From the NCBI GenBank assembly GCA_905480425.1, contig CAJQQG010000074.1:1-51510 (forward strand): 51,510 nucleotides of DNA, written 5' to 3'. Origin of the DNA: an uncultured Flavobacteriaceae bacterium (lineage in GTDB: Bacteria; Bacteroidota; Bacteroidia; Flavobacteriales; Flavobacteriaceae). Below are positions 1 to 9,298 of the stretch, piece after piece (position 1 is the first letter of the stretch; the number at the start of each line of letters is the position of its first letter). Made by a program: the position numbers and the translations under genes. The notes beneath the pieces are model-generated. The model was not told where the DNA came from, ran no database searches, and saw nothing but the letters and a program-made list of their open reading frames with translations.

Positions 1-140
1 GTAATTCCGTTCCATTCAACGTGAAGTAAGGGAGCATATACGTGACTCCAAGAACCAGGGTCATTTACAATAATCATTAAAATGATGGTTAATCCTCGTA
101 ATATGTCAAGTGACAGTAAGCGCTTTGTACTTGTTTCCAT
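1..140 (-). CDS. N-terminal fragment of a NagX/DUF5009-like membrane acyltransferase (runs off the left edge)
   Basis: An ATG at 140-138 opens a frame that continues to the window edge (46 codons visible). It begins METSTKRLLSLDILRG and then has a hydrophobic helix followed by NDPGSWSHVYAPLLH. The pattern S-x-D-x-x-R-G followed by a membrane helix is the usual start of the COG4299/DUF5009 family. Those proteins are multi-helix membrane proteins related to heparan-alpha-glucosaminide N-acetyltransferase and are often linked with N-acetylglucosamine utilisation genes. The start codon lies 5 bases past the stop of the GH20 hexosaminidase upstream of it, so the two are probably co-transcribed. 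That pairing supports a role in amino-sugar handling, which is inference. The family call rests only on the N-terminus, because the rest lies outside the window. Confidence 0.72.
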   Translation of the reverse strand, partial: METSTKRLLSLDILRGLTIILMIIVNDPGSWSHVYAPLLHVEWNGI

Positions 141-145
141 TCTTT

Positions 146-2653
146 TTAGTTTATTATGATGCTTTTTCCACCCCTTCCAGTAGCGTCAAAACCTCGTACA
201 TGAATTGTTTTATTTATAGATACTTTTAGCGGTTTTTCATAAAGAGGACTTTCTTTAGAGGGTTTAATTCCATCTAAGGTATAACGAATTTCTAAGCCAG
301 GAAATTGTTGGCGAAGGTATAAGGTGTCCTGATCGATAATGCCTCCTGGTTTTGGAAGATCGTGCTCTACTCCTCCAAATAGTTTATTAATCATTGGGAG
401 TTGTCTTTGACCGAGACTATTTGCGAATTGATTCCATGCTTTATCAAGGGCAGGTTTTTGATCTTTTGCCGAGGGGAGTTCCAACCAAGGTTCTTTTGCA
501 GCCCATGCTCTTTGTGAAAATACAATTAAATTTGGCATTAATAGGCCATCAAAAATTTCTTCAGAAGTGATAGTTTCTGTCCATAATTGTGACTGAATCC
601 CTAAGAAATTTCCTTTAGCTTCGGGTTTTAGAAATTCTTTAGTTGCTACTGTTGCCTCATCAATTCCCAAAGCTTGTAATTTCACTTTATTAGCAAAAAC
701 ATTTAAAGGCTCCGTTCCCCAACTGTCTTTATAAGTGACATAACCCGACCAACTCATACCGCTATTTTCCATATCATAATCATCAACCATATCAAAATAA
801 AATGCAGAGGAGTTACTCATAATTGCCTTAAATCCTTTATTAGCTAATCGGTAGATCATATCCTCTCGACCTCCTCCCCAGCTATTATTCCAAACATAAG
901 GTATGAAGTCTAAATCCAAAAGATCCTCTTTTATATTAAGTTCAGATTGTTCGTTTTCACTATGAACTAAAAGTGCATCTTCCCAACCCACCATTCTTGC
1001 CCCAGCACCAGTAATCATTGTATTTAACAATCTTAAATTATAATTATACAAATCATTTACTGTTGGAATGGCTTTATTATTTGCGATATAATCTGCACAT
1101 TTAGGAGACTTCTGCCAAGGACCATAGGGTAATTCATCAGCACCAATATTAAATACTTTCATGGGGGTGTCCGCTTTTTCATAAAGGGTTTTAATTTCAA
1201 GAATTATTTTTTTATAAAAACGATAAGCACTGGCATCACATATACAAACCACATTATCACTATACAATTGGGCAGAGCGGTATTGACTTTGGTCCTCTGG
1301 ATCATGAAGCATATACTTAGTTGCAGCTTCCATATTTCCAATTGCTTTAAAATTGTCATAGCGAGCTTTCATAGCTTTGATTGCAGCTCGCGCATGAGAA
1401 GGAAAACTAATCTGAGGGATCACCTCTATATTTCGCTCTTTGGCGTATTGAACGATTTCAACGAAATCCTGACCAGTTAAAAACCCATTTCCCGAACTGT
1501 CTTGATCTCCTGATCCTGAACCATACATGGGAATCAAACGATCGTTTTCATCTTGTGTATAACCACGATTTCCTCCAACTTGAGTTAATTCGGGAAGTCC
1601 AGGAATTTCAATTCGCCAGCCATCATCATCAGTAAGTTTTAGATCAAAACGATTTAACTTATATAGCGCCATATAATCCAAAATTTGTAAAAGCTTTTCT
1701 TTGGGATAAAAGTTACGAGCCACATCTGACATAAACCCTCTGTTTTTAAACCGTGGAGTATCCTCAATAGTAATTATAGGCCATCCTTTTTCTTCATTTT
1801 CAGCAATTAAAAGAATTTGATGTAAGGATTCAAATGCATAAAAAATTCCTGCTGACTCACTGGCTTCAATTTTAATTTTGTCTTCTAAAATAATTAGTTT
1901 ATACGCTTCTTCGCTGAGAGAATTATTCTTAATTACGGATAAATTATAGTCTAATTTTTCATCAGAATTCACCTTTATAGTAAGTCCTTCTTGAAGTCTG
2001 GTTTTTATAAAATTCGTGTCTATTTTAAAACCGTTCAATTCAAAATTTAAAGCAGATGGTAGGCGATATTCTCCATTGAAATTTTGTTTTTCTGGTGTTG
2101 GGATCACCCAATCCAGTTGATCTTTAGAGAGTAATTCTAATGTTTCGTAGGTAGTATAGCGATCTGCAGCAGAGGGGAGGTTGAGCCCTTCAATTCCTTT
2201 TGCGTTTTTCCATATAATTTTACTTTCGAGATCTGTATTGGTTTTTGTTTTATCGTTATGGACAAAAAATCCCATAGGTCCCATTGCTAAGCGGGGGATA
2301 ATTCCTTTCTGTTTTACTGAAAAGATTAATTTATCGTTTGGCTTTAAGTTATATTTTTCACCAAACGCTAAGATTAAATATTGTTGTCCATCTACATAGG
2401 TATATTCAACTCCCTCGGGTAATGTTTCGATAATTATTTCACCAAAAATACTGTTCCAATGTAAAGACCAAGTACCTCCTTCCCAGGGTGTATTGGAGTT
2501 ATTTGTGATAGAAAAAGTAACTTCCATTTGGTTATTGGGCACATCAAAGGTGTCGATTGTAAAAATGACTGGAATAGTTTCTGAATTTGGAGATTGGCAT
2601 TGAGTCAATAAGTAACAAGCTAGTACTGCCCATAAATATTTTTTCATCCTCAT
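146..2653 (-). CDS. GH20 beta-N-acetylhexosaminidase, lipoprotein
   Basis: This 835-residue protein should release terminal N-acetylhexosamine from chitin oligomers or glycans at the cell surface or in the periplasm. A lipoprotein signal ends at LLTQC (Cys19). The order fits a full chitobiase: an N-terminal CHB_HEX-like beta domain (about 30-180), a GH20b domain (about 185-300), the GH20 barrel (about 304-700) and a C-terminal CHB_HEX_C-like domain (about 770-835). The catalytic Asp-Glu pair is in NIGADELPYG (Asp506, Glu507); GH20 enzymes use substrate-assisted catalysis with this pair. The barrel begins RGFMSDVARNFYP, and LTDDDGWRIEIPGLPEL is typical of the family. A second ATG (2647) gives MKKYLWAV and may be the true start. 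A one-mismatch -7 box (TACATTAG, 2664-2671) sits 16 bases upstream of that ATG. The NagX-like gene follows 5 bp downstream. Confidence 0.93.
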   Translation of the reverse strand: MRMKKYLWAVLACYLLTQCQSPNSETIPVIFTIDTFDVPNNQMEVTFSITNNSNTPWEGGTWSLHWNSIFGEIIIETLPEGVEYTYVDGQQYLILAFGEKYNLKPNDKLIFSVKQKGIIPRLAMGPMGFFVHNDKTKTNTDLESKIIWKNAKGIEGLNLPSAADRYTTYETLELLSKDQLDWVIPTPEKQNFNGEYRLPSALNFELNGFKIDTNFIKTRLQEGLTIKVNSDEKLDYNLSVIKNNSLSEEAYKLIILEDKIKIEASESAGIFYAFESLHQILLIAENEEKGWPIITIEDTPRFKNRGFMSDVARNFYPKEKLLQILDYMALYKLNRFDLKLTDDDGWRIEIPGLPELTQVGGNRGYTQDENDRLIPMYGSGSGDQDSSGNGFLTGQDFVEIVQYAKERNIEVIPQISFPSHARAAIKAMKARYDNFKAIGNMEAATKYMLHDPEDQSQYRSAQLYSDNVVCICDASAYRFYKKIILEIKTLYEKADTPMKVFNIGADELPYGPWQKSPKCADYIANNKAIPTVNDLYNYNLRLLNTMITGAGARMVGWEDALLVHSENEQSELNIKEDLLDLDFIPYVWNNSWGGGREDMIYRLANKGFKAIMSNSSAFYFDMVDDYDMENSGMSWSGYVTYKDSWGTEPLNVFANKVKLQALGIDEATVATKEFLKPEAKGNFLGIQSQLWTETITSEEIFDGLLMPNLIVFSQRAWAAKEPWLELPSAKDQKPALDKAWNQFANSLGQRQLPMINKLFGGVEHDLPKPGGIIDQDTLYLRQQFPGLEIRYTLDGIKPSKESPLYEKPLKVSINKTIHVRGFDATGRGGKSIIIN

Positions 2654-2729
2654 AGATTTTGAGCTAATGTAATAGAAATATTTATAAAATTTTAGAGTAG
2701 TTATGGGGTCACAATATTTTATAAAGAAA

Positions 2730-4226
2730 TTAATTTTCTACTTTGAACTCTTTAATCGCTTGATTAGGTTCAATGATTGTATAACCTTCCCAAAAGGTGG
2801 GATCATATTGGATTAGATTAACAGGTAAAATAGAAGGTTTTTCTTTAAAAGCATCAAAAATTTCTTGAGTAATGCGTTCGCTTTCAAAAACAACCATTTG
2901 ATATTTTTGAAATTGATTAGTTCGGAAATTTAATTCCATTTTCAATTCATTCTTTTTGTTACGTCCTTTGACAACTTTATTTTTTTCTAGAATACTAAAT
3001 GCACGGTTTATTCCTGTTTCAAATTGATCAATAGCTTCTAAATATTGTAATGCATATTTGCCTGATTCCGTTTTTTTAAACTGAATCGCTATTTCTTTAA
3101 AATAATGTTTAAAAGAAAAACCTAATAGGCTAATGTCACGAATGTCTTTAATATTTTTATACTCTGCCCTTAGGAGTGTCATTTCATCTGCATCTACATA
3201 AAGTTTCCCTGCAAAGTCTTCATTTCCAGAAGGTTTGAATTTAAGTATATAAACAGGTGTATTATTAAAATAGGTGAAATCTACCCTTTCAAAATCATAT
3301 CGATTAGACTTTTTCAAAACAGAAATAGATAGCATTTCTTTTTCAAACAATACACTTATGATGTTGGTTATAATTCTTTTTCTCCACTTTGAAAAAGACT
3401 CTTTTTCCTTCACTAGTTTTTCATCTGAAGTCAGAGTATCCTTTTCTGAAGAATTTAATTCTACATCCTCCAGTTTTGTGCTTATAAGCCCCATCCTTAA
3501 TTTAAAATAGGAATCCTTTTTTATATTTTGTTTCAATATGGTATCAAATGCTTTTTCAATATTATTAAAAATAGCAGTAGTCTTTTTGTCTTCTAGTTCA
3601 AGAGCTCTATCGATCTCAAATTTCTGATTTTCCTTTGAAAAATCTCCATATAAATTCCCTGAAACTTCAGTGTGCCATTCATTTTTTCTCGGGATTTTTA
3701 AAAGCGTACTATCCCAAAAAGCTTGATTAAACTCTTTAATGGATGATTTTTTAACTTTCACTCTGAGCTTTTTAAATTCTTGACTTCCCGATTCTCTAAA
3801 AAATATTTTCTTATGCGTTAGGCCCAATTCATATTTTTCAGCAATGTTCTTTTTCACCTCTTTGATTATATCCTCTGCACTCAAGTTTTTATTGGATAAA
3901 ATGATAGAACCCAAAGCAATGGTTTTGGAGGGAAGAAATACAATACTGTCTTTAAACGATTTGATAGGATACCCTATAGTTTTATAACCCATACAGGAAA
4001 CAAAAAGCGAATCATCTAACTGTTTAGAGGCATCATACTGCATTTTGAAGCGACCTTCTATATTAGTAATAATACCTTTTCCAGAGGATAAATAAATAGT
4101 TGCAAAAGGAATAGCTTCTTTTGTGAGACTATCTTTTATTACTGCTGAAATTTCTTGACTTCTCATAAAAGGAATTCCTGCTAATAATATGAAAAGATTT
4201 AGGAATAGGTTTGAGGTTTTTTGCAC
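2730..4226 (-). CDS. Secreted protein with carboxypeptidase-like regulatory domain
   Basis: The 498-residue protein has an N-terminal signal peptide (hydrophobic stretch to about residue 23, ending FMRSQ). A CarboxypepD_reg-like beta-sandwich follows at about residues 24-100 (AVIKDSLTKEAIPFATIYL, then GIITNIEGRF and a GYKTI motif). The remainder is rich in Lys and Glu with alternating beta segments, and I recognise no enzyme motif. Such N-terminal domains are common in exported Bacteroidota proteins of the DUF5686/TonB-receptor orbit, but a beta-barrel is not obvious here. The only start that keeps the signal peptide is a GTG at 4226, because an in-frame stop lies two codons upstream. It lies between uvrB and the GH20 gene on the same strand. 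Function unknown. Confidence 0.72.
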   Translation of the reverse strand: MQKTSNLFLNLFILLAGIPFMRSQEISAVIKDSLTKEAIPFATIYLSSGKGIITNIEGRFKMQYDASKQLDDSLFVSCMGYKTIGYPIKSFKDSIVFLPSKTIALGSIILSNKNLSAEDIIKEVKKNIAEKYELGLTHKKIFFRESGSQEFKKLRVKVKKSSIKEFNQAFWDSTLLKIPRKNEWHTEVSGNLYGDFSKENQKFEIDRALELEDKKTTAIFNNIEKAFDTILKQNIKKDSYFKLRMGLISTKLEDVELNSSEKDTLTSDEKLVKEKESFSKWRKRIITNIISVLFEKEMLSISVLKKSNRYDFERVDFTYFNNTPVYILKFKPSGNEDFAGKLYVDADEMTLLRAEYKNIKDIRDISLLGFSFKHYFKEIAIQFKKTESGKYALQYLEAIDQFETGINRAFSILEKNKVVKGRNKKNELKMELNFRTNQFQKYQMVVFESERITQEIFDAFKEKPSILPVNLIQYDPTFWEGYTIIEPNQAIKEFKVEN

Positions 4227-4304
4227 ATTTTAAATTTATGGTTATTTCAATAAGAGAAACTTTTTTTAAATTTTCACACTTTCTATTTAATGCGATAGAA
4301 GACT

Positions 4305-6293
4305 TTATAATTGGCCTTGAAGGAGCTTAATCTCATCCCTGCATTTCGCTGCTTCTATAAATTCTAGTGATTTGGATGCTCTTTCCATAGCTTTTCGTAT
4401 TTCTCTAATTTTCTTTTCAATCTGAGGTTTTGTAAGGTGTCGATTGGCTTTTTCTGCTAATTCTCTTGCCTCTAGCTCATTAGCGTGTGTAGAGACAGAA
4501 TTTTTAGCTAAGACGCTATCCAGTGATTTGTTTAATGCAGTAGGAACTAGTCCATTAGCAAGGTTATATGCATTTTGTTTTTCTCTTCGATAGTCAGTTT
4601 CATCAATAGTTTTTTTCATGCTTTTAGTTACCACATCTGCATACATAATTGCCCTTCCGTTTATATTTCTAGCAGCTCTACCTACAGTTTGTGTTAATGA
4701 TCTTGCAGAGCGCAAAAACCCTTCTTTATCAGCATCTAGGATTGCCACAAGAGATACTTCGGGAAGGTCAAGACCCTCTCTCAATAGGTTTACTCCTATC
4801 AAAACGTCAAAGACTCCTTTTCGAAGATCTTGCATGATCTCTACTCGCTCTAGTGTATCTACGTCACTATGAATATAGCGACAACGAATTTGAGCTCTAC
4901 TTAAGTAGGTAGTTAATTCTTCTGCCATCCTTTTAGTAAGTGTTGTTACTAGGGTACGTTCATCTTTTTCAACACGTAATTGAATTTCTTCAATCAAATC
5001 ATCAATTTGATTCCTGCTAGGGCGAACCTCAATGATGGGATCTAATAATCCTGTCGGTCGAATAATTTGTTCTACAAAAGCACCTTCAGTTTTCTCTAAT
5101 TCATAGTCTGCAGGTGTTGCACTAACATATAGAGTTTGGTTCTGTAGGGCTTCAAATTCTTCAAATTTTAGTGGGCGATTGTCCATAGCAGCAGGAAGAC
5201 GGAAACCATATTCAACTAAATTTTCTTTTCTACTTCTATCACCACCATACATTGCATGAACCTGTGAAAGGGTCACATGACTTTCATCTACAATTGTTAA
5301 AAAGTCTTTGGGGAAGTAATCTAACAAACAAAAAGGTCGTGTGCCTGGAGTTCTACCATCTAAATAACGGGAGTAATTTTCAATTCCTGAGCAATAGCCT
5401 AATTCACGCATCATTTCTAGATCAAACTCAGTTCGCTCCAATAAGCGTTTAGCTTCAAGATGTTTCCCTATTTCTTTAAAATAGTCAACCTGTTTTACTA
5501 GGTCATCTTGAATTTCAGTTATAGCATTTTGTAATATATCGGGAGAAGTAACAAAAATATTTGCAGGAAAAATATTAACCTTATCATACTGTTCAAGACG
5601 GTTGTTACTAATTGGGTCAAAAGCTTCAATTAATTCTATTTCATCTCCAAAAAAATGAATTTTAAAAGCAATATCTGCATAGCCCGGAAAGACATCAATA
5701 ATGTCTCCCAATACCCTAAAGTTACCACGGGCAAATTCTGCTGTTGTTCTCGCATATAAACTTTGAACCAATTGTTGCATTAGTTTGGTTCTAGAAATTA
5801 ATTGATTTTTTTCAACTGAAATTACATTTTTCTCAAATTCAGCTGGATTTCCAATACCATATAGACAGGATACAGAAGCCACCACTATAACATCTCGACG
5901 TCCAGACAGTAGGGAAGAGGTAGTGCTTAAACGCAACTTCTCTATATCTTCATTAATAGAGAGATCTTTCTCAATATATGTTCCGCTTGATGGGATGTAG
6001 GCCTCAGGTTGATAGTAATCATAATAAGAGACAAAATATTCTACTGCATTGTTTGGAAAAAACTGCTTAAGCTCAGAATATAGCTGGGCAGCAAGAGTTT
6101 TGTTATGAGCTAAAACTAAAGTTGGACGTTGTAATTCTTGGATGGCATTTGCCATGGTAAATGTTTTTCCAGAACCGGTAACTCCTTGAAGAGTGATGTA
6201 GGGATCACCATCTTTAAATTGCGATACAATTTCTTGAATAGCCTTAGGCTGATCGCCTGTTGGTTTGAAATCAGAAACAAGTTGAAAATCCAT
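4305..6293 (-). CDS. uvrB: UvrABC excinuclease subunit B
   Basis: UvrB is the helicase-like damage-verification subunit of nucleotide excision repair. It is loaded by UvrA and then recruits UvrC. The 662 residues match the family length. Visible motifs are Walker A GVTGSGKT (37-44), the beta-hairpin signature YYDYYQPEAYIPSSGTYIEK (about 90-109) that inserts between DNA strands, DESHVT (336-341), QTVGRAARN of motif VI, and a C-terminal UVR coiled-coil segment (about 625-660) for UvrC contact. The start is the ATG at 6293 giving MDFQLVSDFKPTGDQP, the normal UvrB N-terminus. An exact -7 box lies 16 bases upstream, so uvrB probably has its own promoter. The ABC permease gene ends 65 bp upstream on the same strand. 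Confidence 0.98.
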   Translation of the reverse strand: MDFQLVSDFKPTGDQPKAIQEIVSQFKDGDPYITLQGVTGSGKTFTMANAIQELQRPTLVLAHNKTLAAQLYSELKQFFPNNAVEYFVSYYDYYQPEAYIPSSGTYIEKDLSINEDIEKLRLSTTSSLLSGRRDVIVVASVSCLYGIGNPAEFEKNVISVEKNQLISRTKLMQQLVQSLYARTTAEFARGNFRVLGDIIDVFPGYADIAFKIHFFGDEIELIEAFDPISNNRLEQYDKVNIFPANIFVTSPDILQNAITEIQDDLVKQVDYFKEIGKHLEAKRLLERTEFDLEMMRELGYCSGIENYSRYLDGRTPGTRPFCLLDYFPKDFLTIVDESHVTLSQVHAMYGGDRSRKENLVEYGFRLPAAMDNRPLKFEEFEALQNQTLYVSATPADYELEKTEGAFVEQIIRPTGLLDPIIEVRPSRNQIDDLIEEIQLRVEKDERTLVTTLTKRMAEELTTYLSRAQIRCRYIHSDVDTLERVEIMQDLRKGVFDVLIGVNLLREGLDLPEVSLVAILDADKEGFLRSARSLTQTVGRAARNINGRAIMYADVVTKSMKKTIDETDYRREKQNAYNLANGLVPTALNKSLDSVLAKNSVSTHANELEARELAEKANRHLTKPQIEKKIREIRKAMERASKSLEFIEAAKCRDEIKLLQGQL

Positions 6294-6309
6294 AGGTTTT
6301 TATAATGTG

Positions 6310-6317
6310 CAAAATTA
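6310..6317 (-). promoter_or_regulatory. Candidate -7 promoter box (TAATTTTG) of uvrB
   Basis: The reverse strand reads TAATTTTG, an exact match to the Bacteroidota -7 consensus TAnnTTTG, 16 bases before the uvrB ATG. I see no TTTG at the usual 17-23 bp spacing upstream, so only the -7 half is supported. Confidence 0.5.
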
Positions 6318-6358
6318 CAAAATATCAAATGGAGAATGCTTAATCTATGAGAAAGAAA

Positions 6359-7198
6359 CTATAAATCTCTACGTTTTAATAATATATAGGATCCCCTTAT
6401 AAAAATAAAAGACCATACTAACACGATAAGAATACTTATTAGCGAAACATCATAGTTTTTTGTAAAACCATCTCCAATTTGATCTGCTATGTTTTGAAAA
6501 GCAGAAAGTCTTGAAAAGGGTTCCTTAATTAAATTTCCTATTGCATTCAAGGGGAAAAAAACAAATACTTGCTCTGCAGAAAGCTGGGGAATAATATCAG
6601 ATAATTTCCATTTCATTAGGCCATAACAAATACCCTCTATTACCTGCCATAAAAACAAAAAACCAAGAGAGAATGCAGCTTTTTTTATTAAAATAGTCAA
6701 AAACAAACAGAAGGTGAAAAAACCAAATAGTTTTATTGAATATGCAACTAAATATTCTAAATCTTTAAATATAATAGCCATTTCGTTGTAGTCAGAATAT
6801 ATTCCTCCCAATATTAATGAAACTATAAAGACTAAAAAGGTTGACGTTAAAACAAACAATAGTATTGCATAAACTTTTGACCTTAAAAACTCAGACTTAC
6901 TCAACCCATCTATTAAATTTTGTTTTAAAGTTTTGTGCGAATATTCATTTCCAACCATTGCCACAATAATAATTGCGAAAAATATTTTCAGCAAAGCAAT
7001 CATGAACGTATTAAAATGCCAGATGTAGGGAAAGTTGAAAATACCTTGTTCTGCTAAATAAAATTTAACAGGACCTAAATCTATTTTTATAGTACTCAAA
7101 ATAGAAATACTCAGAATTAATAAGAAATACCCAAAAATCAATACTTTAGAAATAGTATTATGCCAAAGCTTATAGAGTTCAATCTGTAGGAGTCTCAT
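6359..7198 (-). CDS. ABC-2 type transporter permease
   Basis: The 279-residue integral membrane protein has about six hydrophobic segments: near residues 17-38, 58-85, 110-135, 150-172, 172-200 and 255-275. A large loop after the first helix and the segment VGNEYSHKTLKQNLIDGLSK after the second are typical of ABC-2 permeases of the bacitracin/antibiotic efflux kind. Its start overlaps the end of the ATPase gene by 20 bp, so the two form a transporter pair and are translationally linked. The substrate cannot be read from the sequence. The protein does not look like GldF or GldG by length or motif. Confidence 0.85.
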   Translation of the reverse strand: MRLLQIELYKLWHNTISKVLIFGYFLLILSISILSTIKIDLGPVKFYLAEQGIFNFPYIWHFNTFMIALLKIFFAIIIVAMVGNEYSHKTLKQNLIDGLSKSEFLRSKVYAILLFVLTSTFLVFIVSLILGGIYSDYNEMAIIFKDLEYLVAYSIKLFGFFTFCLFLTILIKKAAFSLGFLFLWQVIEGICYGLMKWKLSDIIPQLSAEQVFVFFPLNAIGNLIKEPFSRLSAFQNIADQIGDGFTKNYDVSLISILIVLVWSFIFIRGSYILLKRRDL

Positions 7199-8105
7199 TT
7201 TTATTGATTTGGGTTAATGATAAAAAACGTTCTTCTAGAGAAGGTTTTTTTTTGCTAAAATGGCTTAAATTAAGTCCTGCCTTTTGTGATTCTTTAAAAA
7301 ATTCTTCAGTATCTATAATATCTATCAAAGTTGCTTTCAAAAAATTATTTACTTTCTGAATTTCTCCAATACAAGGATGTTTTTCTAAAAATGTTAATAG
7401 TGTTTTTTCAGATTCTGAGGCTATTTCAAAATATCCATAGGATTGGCTCATTTCATTAACAGGACCTTCGTAGTATTTAACTCCATCTTTAAGTACAATT
7501 ACATCGGTGCAAACTTTTTCAACTTCATCTAACAGATGTGATGCTAAAAGAATAGTTGTACCAAGTCCTGCAATTTTTTTTATGAGTTTTCTTATTTGAA
7601 GAATGCCCTCTGGATCAAGTCCATTTGTTGGTTCATCTAAGATTAATAGTTCAGGTTTATTAACTAAAGCTGCTGCAATAGCTAGGCGTTGTTTCATTCC
7701 TAATGAAAAGGTATTAAACTTACTATCTCTTCGGTCCCACAAGCCTACTAATTGCAATTGCTCCTTAATTGAAGCCACACTACATTGCTTGATTTTGCAA
7801 ATAAGGATTAAGTTTTGTTTGGCTGTCATATATGGGTAAAAATTGGGTCGTTCTATTATAGCTCCAATTTTTTGTAAAGCCTGGTGTGTTGTTAGCTTAC
7901 CTCCATACCATTTAAAATCACCTGAAGTTGGATTGATAACATTTAGAACCATTCCAAGAGTGGTTGATTTACCGCTTCCATTGGGTCCTAAAAGCCCATA
8001 TACTTTTCCTTTTATAAGCTTTAAGGAAATTGAATTGACAGCAATTAAACTACTGTATTTTTTTGTAAGGTTGTTGAGTTCTAAAAGTGGGGTGGTTATT
8101 TGCAT
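7179..8105 (-). CDS. ABC transporter ATP-binding protein
   Basis: This is the ATPase partner of the permease at 6359-7198. Motifs are Walker A GPNGSGKST, signature FSLGMKQRLAIAAAL, Walker B LLILDEPTNGLDPEG and the H-loop in LLASHLLDE. The fold is that of CcmA-type exporters. The frame is open to an ATG at 8234, but that would add 43 residues with no family resemblance and would abut the divergent gene at 8237. The ATG at 8105 gives MQITTPLLELNNLTKKY, a normal NBD start, in a protein of 308 residues. The last 80 or so residues form the variable C-terminal domain seen in two-component ABC-2 exporters. I see no clear promoter box close to the chosen start. Confidence 0.9.
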   Translation of the reverse strand: MQITTPLLELNNLTKKYSSLIAVNSISLKLIKGKVYGLLGPNGSGKSTTLGMVLNVINPTSGDFKWYGGKLTTHQALQKIGAIIERPNFYPYMTAKQNLILICKIKQCSVASIKEQLQLVGLWDRRDSKFNTFSLGMKQRLAIAAALVNKPELLILDEPTNGLDPEGILQIRKLIKKIAGLGTTILLASHLLDEVEKVCTDVIVLKDGVKYYEGPVNEMSQSYGYFEIASESEKTLLTFLEKHPCIGEIQKVNNFLKATLIDIIDTEEFFKESQKAGLNLSHFSKKKPSLEERFLSLTQINKNETPTD

Positions 8106-8215
8106 AAAATTAAAACGATTGGAGGCCTTGTTTGTAACAAGCAACTTAACATTTGGAATTATTAGCTTTCGATCTCTTGCTAAGATACCTTTAAAAACAT
8201 TAAAAGTTAAAACAC

Positions 8216-8223
8216 TATTTTTG
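8216..8223 (+). promoter_or_regulatory. Candidate -7 promoter box (TATTTTTG) of the kinase-like gene
   Basis: TATTTTTG matches TAnnTTTG exactly and ends 13 bases before the ATG at 8237, the same arrangement as at uvrB, dapD, ruvX, ndk and lepB in this window. No matching -33 element is visible. Confidence 0.42.
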
Positions 8224-8236
8224 AAAAAACCCATAG

Positions 8237-9298
8237 ATGAAAGAGAAGTTAATATCTAAAAAAAAACCGTTTTATAAAATCTCTGAAGAATTGGCTTTTT
8301 TCTTAAAAGATTATGATCGTTGGATTACATCACCTGTGTATTATGATGATTTACTTCGTTTTTCAGGCTCGGTTGTTGTTTATGATAAAAACGATAAAGA
8401 TACCCTTTGGGTTAGTGTGTATTATTCTGATAGTGAACGTCGCGAAATTGATTTCAACTTAAAAAAGATATATACTCAGCTCCATTCTGATGGAAATGAA
8501 TCTGGAATACAATACCTAAATATTGACGCTATTGATTATTGTACTTTTGGAAATTCTAAACCCTTTAGAATCAAAGTGCGAAATATTTTGAATGATAATT
8601 TTACCTATTATTATATGAAAAAAACTGATGCTTCAAGAGTATATGGTTTAGAGTTTGAACACATGCTTTCTCCCTATAACTTGAATTATTTAGTCAATCA
8701 CAACACACTCGTAGAAGAGCATATAGCCGGAATACCAGGGGATACTTTTATGAAAGATTTTTTGCCAGATTGTAATGATTCCGAGTTGGCTCAAATAGCA
8801 AAAGAGTATGTAAAATTTAACGAAAGAAGTATGATCCGTTTATTGGGTGACATGCGAGCATATAACTATGTTGTTGTTCCAACTCATGACCTTGATCAGG
8901 TGGTATATAAAATTCGCCCCATTGATTTCGACCAACAATCTTTTGAGGGTAAGCTGTCTGTATACCGACCACAGTTTTTTAAAGAAAATGTTCCTATTAT
9001 GGATATAGTCCGCACCAAACTAAATCATAATTCAATTAATCAATATAAAATTGAAGAGCGTTCTATTGTTGCTAGACGGATTATAAGTAGTAGCAATCGT
9101 TTAAATAAATTAGTAAAAACTATGCAATTAGAGATTCTAACCCTTCCAGAAAATTTAGAGCGTTTACGTGGGGAAATATATAAATTCACAAAAGACAAAG
9201 CTTTTTTAGAAAGCAAGTCGATGGGAGATATAATGAAAGCCTCTTTTGATTATGTTCGAAAGCATTATGAAGACGTTGATACTCACAGTCAATTTTAG
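8237..9298 (+). CDS. Conserved-looking protein of unknown function with a protein-kinase-like residue pattern
   Basis: I do not recognise this 353-residue cytoplasmic protein by name. It has no signal peptide or membrane helix. The middle resembles a kinase/aminoglycoside-phosphotransferase fold: YYMKKTDASRVYGLEFEHML (about 126-144) could supply the beta-3 Lys and helix-C Glu. LVEEHIAGIPGD (158-169) resembles a hinge. LLGDMRAYNYVVV (202-214) has the catalytic-loop spacing D-x4-N (Asp205, Asn210), and VYKIRPIDFDQQ (223-234) looks like the metal-binding Asp segment (Asp230). No glycine-rich P-loop is evident. It is a single plus-strand gene between two minus-strand units; its stop overlaps the convergent neighbour by 4 bp. 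The kinase reading is inference from residue spacing only. Confidence 0.6.
   Translation: MKEKLISKKKPFYKISEELAFFLKDYDRWITSPVYYDDLLRFSGSVVVYDKNDKDTLWVSVYYSDSERREIDFNLKKIYTQLHSDGNESGIQYLNIDAIDYCTFGNSKPFRIKVRNILNDNFTYYYMKKTDASRVYGLEFEHMLSPYNLNYLVNHNTLVEEHIAGIPGDTFMKDFLPDCNDSELAQIAKEYVKFNERSMIRLLGDMRAYNYVVVPTHDLDQVVYKIRPIDFDQQSFEGKLSVYRPQFFKENVPIMDIVRTKLNHNSINQYKIEERSIVARRIISSSNRLNKLVKTMQLEILTLPENLERLRGEIYKFTKDKAFLESKSMGDIMKASFDYVRKHYEDVDTHSQF

Noticed and set aside
1268-1480. Open frames opposite the GH20 gene and similar antisense ORFs elsewhere
   Set aside because: They lie wholly inside well-supported genes on the other strand, lack recognisable domains and have atypical composition.
8106-8234. 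43-residue N-terminal extension of the ABC ATPase from the ATG at 8234
   Set aside because: The extension has no NBD-like sequence and would leave 2 bases before the divergent gene at 8237. The ATG at 8105 gives a normal start.
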